Of a DNA stretch of 11,315 nucleotides, positions 1 through 8,215 are shown piece after piece. The translations under genes were made by a program, and so were the position numbers. Source of the stretch: an uncultured Clostridia bacterium (GTDB taxonomy: Bacteria; Bacillota; Clostridia; Christensenellales; Borkfalkiaceae); contig CANRAI010000030.1 of the NCBI GenBank assembly GCA_947628555.1, positions 1 through 11,315 of the forward strand, read 5' to 3'. Positions within the stretch are counted from its first letter, which is position 1. Each line of letters begins with the position of its first letter. The notes below the pieces were generated by a model. The model ran no database searches. It saw only the letters and a list, made by a program, of their open reading frames with translations, and had not been told where the DNA came from.

Positions 1-585
1 GCGTACGCCGCGCACAATTTCCCGCACGCTTTCGATTTCTTTTATAAGACAATCGATATAATTATCTACGTACTGCCGGGTTTTTTGGATAGGCGCGGTG
101 ATAAACGAACAATAGTCGCACTTTGTGGGGCAGAACGGCAGGCTTACATACAGCGATTTCCCGCCGCCGCGATAGGGCTTTTGCACGTCCATTATCCTTT
201 TGACGAGGGCGATATTTTCTTCCGAAACGCACAGCGTTTTAAACAGCTTTTCGAAATCCCGCCCCGCCGCTGTTTCGGCAAAAGCCATTTTTGTGGGGCG
301 TATTCCCGTAAGCGCGCCCCACGGCAAATTTTTACCCGTTATTTTCGAAAGCGTCTTGTAAAAAGCGAGCTTGGCAAAACGCTTTGCAAAACGCTTGTAT
401 TCGAGGTCGTCAGCAGGCTCAAATTCGTCCGTGAAGTCGTAAAATTCCGACCCGTATTCTATTACGTTCAAAAATTTGCCGCCCGAATAGGAAAAATAAT
501 GGGTGAACTCCCCTTCCTCCATATCGAAAGCGCGGAGCACGTCCATTATTTCGGGGCGAAGATATTCGCAGTTGGTATTTAACAT
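1..585 (-). CDS. hemZ: HemZ, coproporphyrinogen III dehydrogenase-like radical SAM enzyme (N-terminal part, cut by window edge)
   Basis: The first 195 residues are visible; the frame stays open to base 1, and the family is usually about 480-500 residues. Residues 88-98 (LPWGALTGIRP) and 146-160 (YVSLPFCPTKCDYCS) are the characteristic HemZ blocks. C152, C156 and C159 form the CxxxCxxC motif that binds the radical SAM 4Fe-4S cluster. The HemN/HemZ family carries out oxygen-independent oxidative decarboxylation of coproporphyrinogen III in the cytoplasm. Many HemZ proteins in anaerobic Clostridia have no proven substrate, so the exact reaction is an inference. The ATG lies only three bases after the stop of the upstream MBL gene and in the same frame, with no clear Shine-Dalgarno. 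Translation probably depends on ribosomes finishing the upstream gene. It is the last visible gene of the recJ-rel-MBL-hemZ run. A start at M14 is possible but would remove a conserved-looking N-terminus. Confidence 0.9.
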   Translation of the reverse strand, partial: MLNTNCEYLRPEIMDVLRAFDMEEGEFTHYFSYSGGKFLNVIEYGSEFYDFTDEFEPADDLEYKRFAKRFAKLAFYKTLSKITGKNLPWGALTGIRPTKMAFAETAAGRDFEKLFKTLCVSEENIALVKRIMDVQKPYRGGGKSLYVSLPFCPTKCDYCSFITAPIQKTRQYVDNYIDCLIKEIESVREIVRGVR

Positions 586-588
586 ATT

Positions 589-1191
589 TTACATTATATA
601 TGGGTTATATTTCCGCTCGTATTCAAGCGAGGTATCCTCGCCGTGTCCGGCATAGACGGTTGCGTCAAGCCGAAGGGAAAGCAATTTTTTTACGCTTTGG
701 GTTATGGCAAAATAATCGCCAGTGGGCAAATCCGTCCTGCCTATGCTACGTCTGAAAAGGGTGTCGCCCGAAAACAGGCAATTACCCGCAAGATAACACA
801 TGCTCCCCGCAGTGTGCCCGGGGGTTGATATCGCAAGAAAATCTATGCCGCAGAGGTTGAATTGTTCGCCGTCGTTCACCGTGCGGGAAATTTCAAAACG
901 CTGCACGGGCGCAGCGCCGAACAATGCGGCGTTTTCCGCGCTGAAAATAAAGCTCTTTTCTTCTTTGCCGCAGATAATCTGCGCGCCCTTTCTTGCAAGC
1001 ACGGCGCAAGCGCCTATATGGTCGAAATGCCCGTGCGTCAAAAGCACGAATTTGCAGGAGAGATTATGCCCTTCCAGCACTTCGAGTATGCGCGCTTCCG
1101 ACGGGTCTATTACGACTGCCGTAGTATTGTCGCAGGTCAGAATATAGCTGTTGCTTGCAAAATTTTCGGGTTCTACCTTTATAACTTCCAT
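589..1191 (-). CDS. Metallo-beta-lactamase-fold hydrolase (glyoxalase II-like / YcbL type)
   Basis: A 200-residue single-domain MBL-fold protein. The metal-binding set is complete: HxHxDH at H53, H55, D57, H58, then H126 (STPGHTAG), bridging D143 (SGDTLF) and H183 (YAGHG). The SIGRTDLPTGD block at 149-159 is typical of the small glyoxalase II-like/YcbL group, cytoplasmic zinc hydrolases acting on thioesters or similar substrates. The short length, without the C-terminal helical domain of true GloB, argues against simply calling it hydroxyacylglutathione hydrolase. The start is two bases after the rel stop codon. No strong Shine-Dalgarno precedes it, so translational coupling to rel is likely. 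The stop is followed three bases later by hemZ. A small MBL gene between rel and hemZ is a recurrent clostridial arrangement, but its substrate is not known from the sequence. Confidence 0.9.
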   Translation of the reverse strand: MEVIKVEPENFASNSYILTCDNTTAVVIDPSEARILEVLEGHNLSCKFVLLTHGHFDHIGACAVLARKGAQIICGKEEKSFIFSAENAALFGAAPVQRFEISRTVNDGEQFNLCGIDFLAISTPGHTAGSMCYLAGNCLFSGDTLFRRSIGRTDLPTGDYFAITQSVKKLLSLRLDATVYAGHGEDTSLEYERKYNPYIM

Positions 1192-1193
1192 TT

Positions 1194-3323
1194 TTAATTG
1201 TTTGTTCTGTATGCGTCGATTATTTTTTTGTTGCGTTTCAAACGGTTTATCAAAAGGTCTATATCCGAACGCCTGTTCAGGGTAACTTTGATGTCAAATT
1301 CCGCCTGTTTATCTTTATTCACCCGCCCGACTATTCCCGTCATGGAAAGCTGCATTGCCGAAATTTCGGCTATCAATTCTGCGGCGACGCCCGTGTCGTT
1401 TTCGGCGATTATCTTTATTCCCGCAATAAATCCCGAATTTATATCCCCCGTCCATTGGGCGGGTTGAAGCCTATCCTCGCCCAGCTCGGCAAGGTTCGGA
1501 CAGTCGCGGCGGTGTATTATAACGCCGCGCCCGCGGGAAACAAAACCCACTATGTCGTCCCCGGGGACGGGATTGCAGCACTGAGCGAACCTTACAAGAT
1601 AACCGCCCTCGCCGTTTATAAGAACGCCGCTTGCGGGCGCGCGGGAAAGGCGGGTATCCTCCAACGATTCGACGGGCTTTGGCGTATCCTTTTTGTAATA
1701 GTCGATAAGTTTGAAAATTATCTGGTTGACGCCCACCGCGCCGTAGCCGACGGACGCCATCATTTCGTCAACCGACCTGAAAACAAGCTTATTAGACAGC
1801 TTGTTGAAAGAACTTTCCGTCAATAAATCCGCAAGGGAATAACCGCGGCGCTTTGCCTCGGCTTCGAGCATGTTTCTGCCCGTTCTGACGTTTTCCTCCT
1901 TCATTTCGCGCTTGAAAAATTGGCGAATCTTCGCCTTCGCAGAGCCGGATTTTACGAATTTCAACCAGTCCCATGAAGGTCCTTTGCCGTTGGATTGGGT
2001 CAGAATTTCCACTATGTCGCCCGTAGCGAGAGTTGAATTTAAGGGAACGATTTTTCCGTTGACCTTTGCGCCTACGCACTTATTGCCCACTTCGGAATGT
2101 ATGGCGTATGCAAAGTCCACGGGCGTGGCTTCGGGCGGAAGGGATATAACCTTGCCCTTTGGCGTAAATACAAGCAGCTCCTCGTCGTACAGGTCGGTCT
2201 TTATGCTGTCAACAAATTCCTTTCCTTCATCGACGCTGCCCTCCCAGTTCATTACGTCGCGAATCCAGCTTAAACGGGCGTCGAAATTTGTTTCCGTTGT
2301 CTTTTGTTCTTTATATTTCCAGTGCGCGGCGATGCCGTATTCCGCCATTCTGTGCATTTCGAAAGTGCGTATCTGTATTTCGAAAAACTGCCCGAAGTTG
2401 GTTACGACAGTCGTATGGATGGACTGGTACATATTGCGCTTGGGTGTGGCGATGTAGTCCTTGAAACGCCCCGGAACGGGCTTCCACTTCTGGTGGATTT
2501 TGCCGAAGATTTCGTAACATTCTTCCTTTGTATCCACTATTACGCGCACAGCCGTCAAATCGTAGATTTGGTCGAGGGTCTTGCCCTGGTTTTTCATCTT
2601 GCGGTATATGGAATAGAAGTGCTTGGGGCGGCCCAAAACCTCCCCCTTTATATTGCTCTCTTCGAGAATTTCCTTGATTTCCTGCACAACGTATTCCACA
2701 AATTCCTTTCTTTCGTCCAGCTCCTGGTGGATGTTGGTGACAAGGTATTCGTACGCTTCGGGGTCGAGGTATTTAAGGCACAGGTCTTCGAGTTCGCATT
2801 TTATCTGCGAAATGCCCAGCCTGCCCGCAATCGGCGCGAACACTTCAAGCGTTTCCTTGGCAATGCGCTGCTGGCGTTCGTTGGAAAGAAAATTCAAAGA
2901 ACGCATATTATGAAGTCTGTCCGCAAGTTTTATTATTATCACGCGAACGTCGTTAGCCATTGCGACGAAAATCTTGCGGAAATTTTCCGCGTCCTCTTCC
3001 TCATGCGTATGATATTTGATTATATCCAGCTTTGTCACGCCGTCAACGAGGGTGAGAATTTCCAGTCCGAATCTCGTCCTTATATCGTCCTCGGTTGCGG
3101 GAGTATCCTCTATTACGTCGTGCAGAAAAGCCGCCGCTACGGTGGGCGTATCCAGACCTAAATCTATTAAGATTTCAGCCACGGCGCAGGGGTGGGTAAA
3201 ATAGGGCTCGCCCGAAGCGCGCTTTTGACCTTTGTGCATTTCCTCGGCGTATTCGTAGGCGGAAAGCAATATCTGCTGCTCCTCGCCGCTATAATTACTG
3301 TGTATTTTATCAAGTACGCTCAT
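1194..3323 (-). CDS. relA: Bifunctional (p)ppGpp synthetase/hydrolase Rel
   Basis: A 709-residue long RelA/SpoT homologue, full length for the family. It makes and degrades the stringent-response alarmone (p)ppGpp. The N-terminal hydrolase HD domain has FTHP (H44) and HDVIEDT (H68, D69, E72, D73) intact. The synthetase domain (about 230-340) has HFYSIYRKM and the RFKD motif at 286-289; RxKD rather than ExDD is the version found in bifunctional enzymes. A TGS domain follows (VFTPKGKVISLPPEA, about residues 385-445), then a Cys-containing zinc-finger-like block (RFAQCCNPVPGDDIVG) and a C-terminal ACT domain beginning near AGIKIIAENDTG. The frame extends nine codons further upstream, but the start was placed at MSVLDKIHSN. 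A GGAGG lies eight bases before that ATG, and the longer version would run into recJ. The ATG is two bases after the recJ stop, and the Shine-Dalgarno overlaps the end of recJ. The usual apt and dtd neighbours are absent. Confidence 0.96.
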   Translation of the reverse strand: MSVLDKIHSNYSGEEQQILLSAYEYAEEMHKGQKRASGEPYFTHPCAVAEILIDLGLDTPTVAAAFLHDVIEDTPATEDDIRTRFGLEILTLVDGVTKLDIIKYHTHEEEDAENFRKIFVAMANDVRVIIIKLADRLHNMRSLNFLSNERQQRIAKETLEVFAPIAGRLGISQIKCELEDLCLKYLDPEAYEYLVTNIHQELDERKEFVEYVVQEIKEILEESNIKGEVLGRPKHFYSIYRKMKNQGKTLDQIYDLTAVRVIVDTKEECYEIFGKIHQKWKPVPGRFKDYIATPKRNMYQSIHTTVVTNFGQFFEIQIRTFEMHRMAEYGIAAHWKYKEQKTTETNFDARLSWIRDVMNWEGSVDEGKEFVDSIKTDLYDEELLVFTPKGKVISLPPEATPVDFAYAIHSEVGNKCVGAKVNGKIVPLNSTLATGDIVEILTQSNGKGPSWDWLKFVKSGSAKAKIRQFFKREMKEENVRTGRNMLEAEAKRRGYSLADLLTESSFNKLSNKLVFRSVDEMMASVGYGAVGVNQIIFKLIDYYKKDTPKPVESLEDTRLSRAPASGVLINGEGGYLVRFAQCCNPVPGDDIVGFVSRGRGVIIHRRDCPNLAELGEDRLQPAQWTGDINSGFIAGIKIIAENDTGVAAELIAEISAMQLSMTGIVGRVNKDKQAEFDIKVTLNRRSDIDLLINRLKRNKKIIDAYRTNN

Positions 3324-3325
3324 CG

Positions 3326-5635
3326 TCAGTCCTCCGAAAGCAGCCTGCAAACGGCGTTATACACGCCGGATAAATTCAAATCCGTTTTAATCCCCCTGAA
3401 AACGGTAAGCCCGCCGCCTTCGAACGTACACAGCCCGAGTTCTTCGAAAACGTACAGCGCGAAAGCCGTCTGCAAAGGGGAACAGCCCAAATCGTTGTTT
3501 TTTGCCACCTCTTCCGCGCTTGCGCCGTGCAGATTATTCACGTTTGCGCAGAGCGCAGAAAAAATTCTTAAAAGTTCCAGCCTGTCTGTTGAAATGTCCC
3601 GCAAATTTGAAAACGAGCCGCGTTTTTTATAAACCTCCGCACGTCTCCCCGAAAGCGAAGATATGCGCACCGCTCCCGCGTCGTAAAGGAAAATTATTCT
3701 GCCGTAACCGCTTAAATCGGCGTCGGGCGCGGGGGAAAGAAGTATTTCCGAAGCGCAGTTTTTAGACGACGGCAGGAATAAATCAACGTTGAATTTATCA
3801 GCGCCCTCAAAATCAGCTATATCGGCATATTCGCCCGCTATGAACAGAGTGCCGAAGTCGGGACATTCCGCCATCGCGCGTTCGACATCCTCTTTGCTTA
3901 TATATTGCGTTTCGCAGCCGACGGCGGGACGGGTAAGCGTGTAGAGATTATTCAGTGCTATCTCCTCGCCCGCGTATTTTCCCGCGGAGCCGTCGTACAG
4001 CACGTCGCGCACGAAGCCTTTAACGTACTCCCTGCCGCGAAATGTGGAAACGTTGTATTCAAATACGATTTTTTTCGGGGCGGCGCTTTCCATAAGTTTG
4101 GAAAACCGACTGCCGCCGAAGTACATAAGTTCCAGCCCGCCGCACTTCATTGAAAGGTGCGCCGACTGCGCTTTTGCCGGGCGCACGGAAACCGACTGTT
4201 CTTCCAAAAGAAATACGGGGCGCTTGTTGCCCACGCCGAACGGCTCCAGCATTTCCAGCTCACGCGCAAAACGCGGCGAAAATTCGCCCTTCAATTCCCC
4301 GCTTACATATACGGTGGGGAAGAAGTCGTTTGAGGAATAATTCAACGACATGTATTCGTTTAAACGGGCTTTAAGCGCGTCGAAATTCTTCACCGAAACG
4401 TTCACGCCCGCCGCCTGCGAGTGCCCGCCGAATTCGTCTATAAACTCCTCGGCGTATTTCAGCGCTTCAAAAATGTTCACGTTTTCCACCGAGCGCGCTG
4501 AACCGCGCAGCATGTCGCCGTTGCGCACGAAAAGAATTACGGGGCGGGAATATTCGTCCGCAAGCCGCGCGGCGACAATTCCCACGAAGCCCGAATTCCA
4601 TTCTTCGCTTGAAAGTATTATTATCTTCCCGCCAACGCCCTCGCGGGCGAGAATTTCCTTTGCGGATAAGTACAGTTCGTCGCAGCACCTCTGCCTTTCG
4701 ATATTGTAAGACGTAAGTTTTGCGGCAAGCGCGAAAGCCGAAGCCTCATCGCTTTCGTTGAACAAATCGAGCGCAGACTTCGCGTCGCCCATTCTGCCGG
4801 CGGCGTTGATTTTGGGCGCAATCGAAAATGCAAGCGTCTGGGAAGTGACGGGGCCTTCCTTATAAAACTGCGAATAGCAGGCGCGGGGCTTGGAATTTAT
4901 GAGTTTAAGCCCCTCATATACTATGTCGCGGTTTTCGCCCGTAAGCGGTACACTGTCCGCCACGGTGGCTATCGCGGCGAAGTCGAGATACTTATCGGCT
5001 TCTTCACCGAGCAATGCGCGCGCCACCTTGAAAGCGACGCCTGCGCCGCACAGATTGTCGTAAATGTATCCGTCCCCAAATTTAGGGTTTATGCAAATAC
5101 AGTCGGGAATTTTATCGGGCAGCTCGTGATGGTCCGTGACAATTACCTCCGCGCCCTGTTCCTTGATATATTCCACCTCTTTTGCGCAGGATATGCCGCA
5201 GTCAACGGTAATAATAAGCTGGGGAAAATATTCGTCGAACAGCTCGTCGATGTGTTCCTCGGTAAGCCCGTAGCCGTTGCGGCGTTCGGGCACGCATACG
5301 ACGGGTTTTATTCCGTAATCCCTCAGCGCGCCGCCCATTATGGTCGCGGCGCAAACTCCGTCGGCGTCGTAATCGCCATATACCACAACGCACCATTCTT
5401 CTTCGCGGGCGCGGGCAATCAAGCCGACCGCCTCCCTCATACCGCTCATTTTAAAGGGTGAAATAAAATGCGATTTCGAAGGGTGAAGAAAGTTTATTAT
5501 GCTTTCCCTGTCGCGTAATCCCCTTGCATAGAGAATCTTTACCGTGTCCTCACAGAGGCTGCAATCGGCGGCAAGGCTTTTGACCGTATTCAGTTGTTCC
5601 GCCGAAAATTCAAACTCGGGTAAAATTCTTTTCAT
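3326..5635 (-). CDS. recJ: Single-stranded-DNA-specific 5'-3' exonuclease RecJ
   Basis: A 769-residue RecJ, cytoplasmic, used in recombination and in repair of gapped or mismatched DNA. The DHH-domain motifs are present in order: VVYGDYDADG with D88, D90 and D92; TVDCGIS with D145; VIVTDHH with D168-H169-H170; then ATVADSVPL and SIAPKINAAGRMGDA. The DHHA1 part has MLRGSARS and EFGGHSQAAG, the nucleic-acid-binding glycine-rich block. An OB-like region and a divergent C-terminal tail of about 220 residues follow; long tails are common in Firmicute RecJ. No alternative GTG/TTG/ATG start exists between this ATG and the in-frame secF stop, so the start is forced even though no Shine-Dalgarno precedes it. 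It lies directly downstream of the secF terminator, and its stop is two bases before rel. The order secDF-recJ-rel is conserved in Firmicutes. Confidence 0.95.
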   Translation of the reverse strand: MKRILPEFEFSAEQLNTVKSLAADCSLCEDTVKILYARGLRDRESIINFLHPSKSHFISPFKMSGMREAVGLIARAREEEWCVVVYGDYDADGVCAATIMGGALRDYGIKPVVCVPERRNGYGLTEEHIDELFDEYFPQLIITVDCGISCAKEVEYIKEQGAEVIVTDHHELPDKIPDCICINPKFGDGYIYDNLCGAGVAFKVARALLGEEADKYLDFAAIATVADSVPLTGENRDIVYEGLKLINSKPRACYSQFYKEGPVTSQTLAFSIAPKINAAGRMGDAKSALDLFNESDEASAFALAAKLTSYNIERQRCCDELYLSAKEILAREGVGGKIIILSSEEWNSGFVGIVAARLADEYSRPVILFVRNGDMLRGSARSVENVNIFEALKYAEEFIDEFGGHSQAAGVNVSVKNFDALKARLNEYMSLNYSSNDFFPTVYVSGELKGEFSPRFARELEMLEPFGVGNKRPVFLLEEQSVSVRPAKAQSAHLSMKCGGLELMYFGGSRFSKLMESAAPKKIVFEYNVSTFRGREYVKGFVRDVLYDGSAGKYAGEEIALNNLYTLTRPAVGCETQYISKEDVERAMAECPDFGTLFIAGEYADIADFEGADKFNVDLFLPSSKNCASEILLSPAPDADLSGYGRIIFLYDAGAVRISSLSGRRAEVYKKRGSFSNLRDISTDRLELLRIFSALCANVNNLHGASAEEVAKNNDLGCSPLQTAFALYVFEELGLCTFEGGGLTVFRGIKTDLNLSGVYNAVCRLLSED

Positions 5636-5639
5636 GGTA

Positions 5640-5645
5640 ATTATA
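5640..5645 (-). promoter_or_regulatory. Possible -10 element ahead of recJ
   Basis: A perfect TATAAT on the minus strand ends four bases before the recJ ATG. No -35-like hexamer stands at 16-18 bases (that position falls in the GC-rich terminator stem), and there is no TGn extension. If it is used, transcription would begin at or near the ATG, giving a leaderless recJ message, which would fit the missing ribosome binding site. It may equally be chance in an AT-rich gap. Confidence 0.25.
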
Positions 5646-5650
5646 AGCGA

Positions 5651-5674
5651 AAAAGGCGGGTTGCCCCGCCTTTT
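5651..5674 (-). terminator. Intrinsic terminator after secF
   Basis: A 10-bp perfect inverted repeat (AAAAGGCGGG paired with CCCGCCTTTT) encloses a four-base loop. On the minus strand the GC stem is followed by five T residues. It starts 12 bases past the secF stop and ends before recJ, so it closes the secD-secF unit. The near symmetry would also let it act on a plus-strand transcript, but no plus-strand gene is seen here. Confidence 0.85.
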
Positions 5675-5686
5675 AAAGTTTAAGGT

Positions 5687-6673
5687 TTACTTACTCTTAT
5701 TATTTAAGGGCTTTTCTTTGCTTTTTGCAAACGCGTTACCGAAAACTGCGTACAGCGCAGGGGCGAAAAGCACGCCGCCGTAGAAACTTACGGCAAAGGC
5801 GGCAAACGCGCACAGCGCGGGCGAAAGAATTACCGTGACCGACAGCGAACTTATAGAGGAAAGAATAAATACGAGCACAGCCGCCAAAGCGAGGAATACG
5901 CAGAATACAAGGTTTGCCTTAAAGGTCTGTGCTGCGCTTAAATCGGCGATTTCAGCCAAAGAAAGCTTGACGTTGCCGCTGTCCTTGCGGTTGCGGCATA
6001 TTCTTTCGAGCGTAAAGCTTACGCACACCGCCGTCGCTAGCGCCGCAAACACGGCGAACACGAGGACGGACGAGGTTACGGGAATCCTGCAAAGCGCGAG
6101 CACCGCGGCAAGCAACGCGAAACAGTGAAGCTGGGCGACCGCCGCGACGCACATTGCCGAAAGTTTGTAGCGGATAAGCGTATAGACGACGTTTACGACG
6201 AATATCACTGCGAGTGCGATTGCCGCCCTCGAAAGGGTTTTTTCGCCACCCCTTATAGCTTCTTCCGTATGAAAACTTGCGCGCGATTGGGGTATATCGT
6301 TGAATTTTGAAGTAGCTTCCGCGATTTTCGCGTTTATCGCGCCGGTTGCGGCGGAAAGCGCATTATCGTCCGCGGACGAGGAGAATTTGTAGGTTATTTC
6401 CACTCCCGAGCCTGTCTTTCCCGACATAACGGAGATACTCTTCAAGCCCGCTCCGCCGAAAGCGTCTTCGCAGATTTTTTCGACGTCCTCGGTTTTGGAA
6501 AATTCCGTATATACATAGCTGACCGTAACCGATTTATAGCTTGAATATTCGCCGCCGTAGTTGAAAAACTTGTCCGACGTAAAGTGGAACACCGTGCCGA
6601 GCGCAAGTCCTATAACTATCAGCGCCGACGAGATGATTGCGAACAGGCGCATTTTGGAAGAGAGCTTAATCAT
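5687..6673 (-). CDS. secF: SecF-like protein translocase subunit, divergent
   Basis: 328 residues with the SecF plan: TM1 at about 9-30, an extracytoplasmic domain at about 31-148, then five hydrophobic segments at about 150-315. With SecD and YajC it is expected to bind SecYEG and assist late steps of protein export. Identification rests on this topology, on position directly after secD, and on residual SecF features (FERI-like LERICRN at 222-228; AQT at 248-250). The family's NDTxVVFDRIRE block is changed: the position of the conserved Asp appears to be C217, and the conserved Arg of the NQTLSRT block appears to be A253. The N-terminal DFxGG motif is reduced to NYGGEY. Start choice: the ATG giving MIKLSSKM has a very strong AGGGAGGTGG six bases upstream, and it overlaps the secD stop by eight bases. 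An ATG seven codons earlier lacks such a site. Confidence 0.8.
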   Translation of the reverse strand: MIKLSSKMRLFAIISSALIVIGLALGTVFHFTSDKFFNYGGEYSSYKSVTVSYVYTEFSKTEDVEKICEDAFGGAGLKSISVMSGKTGSGVEITYKFSSSADDNALSAATGAINAKIAEATSKFNDIPQSRASFHTEEAIRGGEKTLSRAAIALAVIFVVNVVYTLIRYKLSAMCVAAVAQLHCFALLAAVLALCRIPVTSSVLVFAVFAALATAVCVSFTLERICRNRKDSGNVKLSLAEIADLSAAQTFKANLVFCVFLALAAVLVFILSSISSLSVTVILSPALCAFAAFAVSFYGGVLFAPALYAVFGNAFAKSKEKPLNNKSK

Positions 6674-8171
6674 CTTCTTCCACCTCCCTTGCAAAGCCGC
6701 AGAACTTGAATTTATCGCGGGCGGGCGATGATATTACGTACCACATAAATCTTGTGAACCAATAGAAAACATAAGACGCGATTGCGCCGACAAAGAATAT
6801 CAGTCCGCAAGCGGCAAGTTCGCCCACGCCCACAAGCGCCATTATTGCCGCGGCAATTATCATTATCACGTGAACGTCGAGAACGGCGAACAGCGTATTC
6901 TTGTAACCCGTCTTGACGGAAGTCGAAATGGTTTTGCCGACAGATGTTTCCCTTCTTACCGCTTCGAAAGTTATGGCGTTTGAAACGCATAAAAGCGCAA
7001 GTCCGAGAACCGCCGCAAACACGCCTGCAATAGTCACCTGTATGCCTATTATCGTCAACGCCGTTATGACGGCCAGCGCATAGCATAGAATGATTAGCGA
7101 GTTGACTATCCCCAAACGTTTGTATTTTATTATGGAAAAGATTATGGAGACAAGCGTTATCGCGCCGACCGCCGCCGCAAGCCATACGGGCGCGTATTCG
7201 CCGTATGCGGGCGTCAACGCCAAAAGACTTGTGGTAGTACTCTCTTTCGGGTCGTTATAGTTGTTCTGCAACCGCGCTCCCTTGGCAACCGAGTCGATAA
7301 GTATCGCGTAGTCCTCGGAATAGCTTTTGCTTGCCTGAAAGTAAAGGCTTTTATCGCTAAGCGCCGTGCCCATGGTGAACGTAAGCTGGACATTAGTTTC
7401 GCCTACGTAGATGTACGCCGAAGAATTGCTGTCGCCCGCCGTCAGGATGGCGTTCAGCTTATCGAAGCCCTCGTTTGTGAGGTCTATCCTCAAAGCGTCG
7501 GTGCCCGCCCTCGAAAAAGCCGAAGCGGACTTGATATAGCCGTTAAAATCTTCTTTTATGGAAATAAGGGAATTGGAGCTGTCGTAATCCGTACCGTCGC
7601 GCAAATCCAGTTTGCCCGCGAGGGTAAGATAAGTGACGGCGTGGCTCGCGTCCGTAAGCGCTTCCGAACGTGCCGAGACGTCGTAATTCTTATACGCCGA
7701 ATACGAAAAGCCCGCGGGAACGGTCAATCTTATGGCGTAGCCGTCAACGACGGTCACGGAGTAACCCGTATAGCCCTTTTGGGAGAGCCTGTCCGAAATA
7801 ATTTCCGCGTCGTTTCTCACGCTTTCGGCAAAAGCCTTGCCCTCGTCGTCGCCGAGTTTTTCCTTATCCACCCACAGAGAACCTTTGGAAAGGTATTTAT
7901 CCAGATACTTTTCCCTCTTCTCGTTGTTGTTTTCGTCCTCGTCGCTTACAACGTAGTTATAGTCCGAATCGGAAATTACTCCTTCGGGATATATCACCGC
8001 GGTAGCGTCGCCCGTAATATCCCCGCCGAGGGGAATCATCGAAAGGAACGAGTTGTATCTTTTGACGCCGTCCGAACCGGGAACGCCGCATGAGATTGTG
8101 GCAAATAGCGCTAATACGATTAAAGCCGCAACTAAAAGCGCAGTTATTATCGCCGATTTAACTTTGCCCAT
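6666..8171 (-). CDS. secD: SecD-like protein translocase subunit, divergent
   Basis: 501 residues. TM1 (about 6-28) is followed by a large extracytoplasmic region (about 30-325) and five C-terminal membrane segments (about 326-346, 355-378, 380-402, 428-449, 452-474). This is the SecD layout, an RND-superfamily relative that uses proton flow to help pull exported proteins out. The match is clearest in TIAGVFAAVLGLALLCVSNA (380-399) and GYKNTLFAVLDVHV (422-435), which correspond to the family's LPGIAG...VDANV and GFKRAF...LDANL regions. The Asp of VDAN, essential in studied SecD proteins, is Ser here (S397), and the LGLDLRGG motif near the N-terminus is reduced to IPLGGD. The asparagine- and serine-rich extracytoplasmic part is otherwise hard to align by eye. 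The start is supported by AAGGAGA nine bases upstream and a near-consensus promoter. secF overlaps its end by eight bases. Confidence 0.82.
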   Translation of the reverse strand: MGKVKSAIITALLVAALIVLALFATISCGVPGSDGVKRYNSFLSMIPLGGDITGDATAVIYPEGVISDSDYNYVVSDEDENNNEKREKYLDKYLSKGSLWVDKEKLGDDEGKAFAESVRNDAEIISDRLSQKGYTGYSVTVVDGYAIRLTVPAGFSYSAYKNYDVSARSEALTDASHAVTYLTLAGKLDLRDGTDYDSSNSLISIKEDFNGYIKSASAFSRAGTDALRIDLTNEGFDKLNAILTAGDSNSSAYIYVGETNVQLTFTMGTALSDKSLYFQASKSYSEDYAILIDSVAKGARLQNNYNDPKESTTTSLLALTPAYGEYAPVWLAAAVGAITLVSIIFSIIKYKRLGIVNSLIILCYALAVITALTIIGIQVTIAGVFAAVLGLALLCVSNAITFEAVRRETSVGKTISTSVKTGYKNTLFAVLDVHVIMIIAAAIMALVGVGELAACGLIFFVGAIASYVFYWFTRFMWYVISSPARDKFKFCGFAREVEEDD

Positions 8172-8215
8172 CGCATATCTCCTTTTATAGTGCTTATCAA
8201 TAATTCAACTACTAT

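Noticed and set aside
2304..3161. Long plus-strand open frame (285 codons) inside rel
   Set aside because: It is antisense to the conserved hydrolase and synthetase domains of rel, its translation resembles no family, and no promoter or ribosome binding site serves it; it is a shadow of a GC-biased gene.
3324..3350. Upstream in-frame ATG extending Rel by nine residues
   Set aside because: No ribosome binding site precedes it, it lies within recJ, and the ATG at 3323 has GGAGG at ideal spacing and matches the family N-terminus.
8085..8160. Possible lipoprotein signal at the SecD N-terminus (hydrophobic stretch ending FATISCG)
   Set aside because: The residue three before the Cys is Thr rather than Leu/Val/Ile, so the lipobox does not fit; the stretch is better read as SecD TM1.
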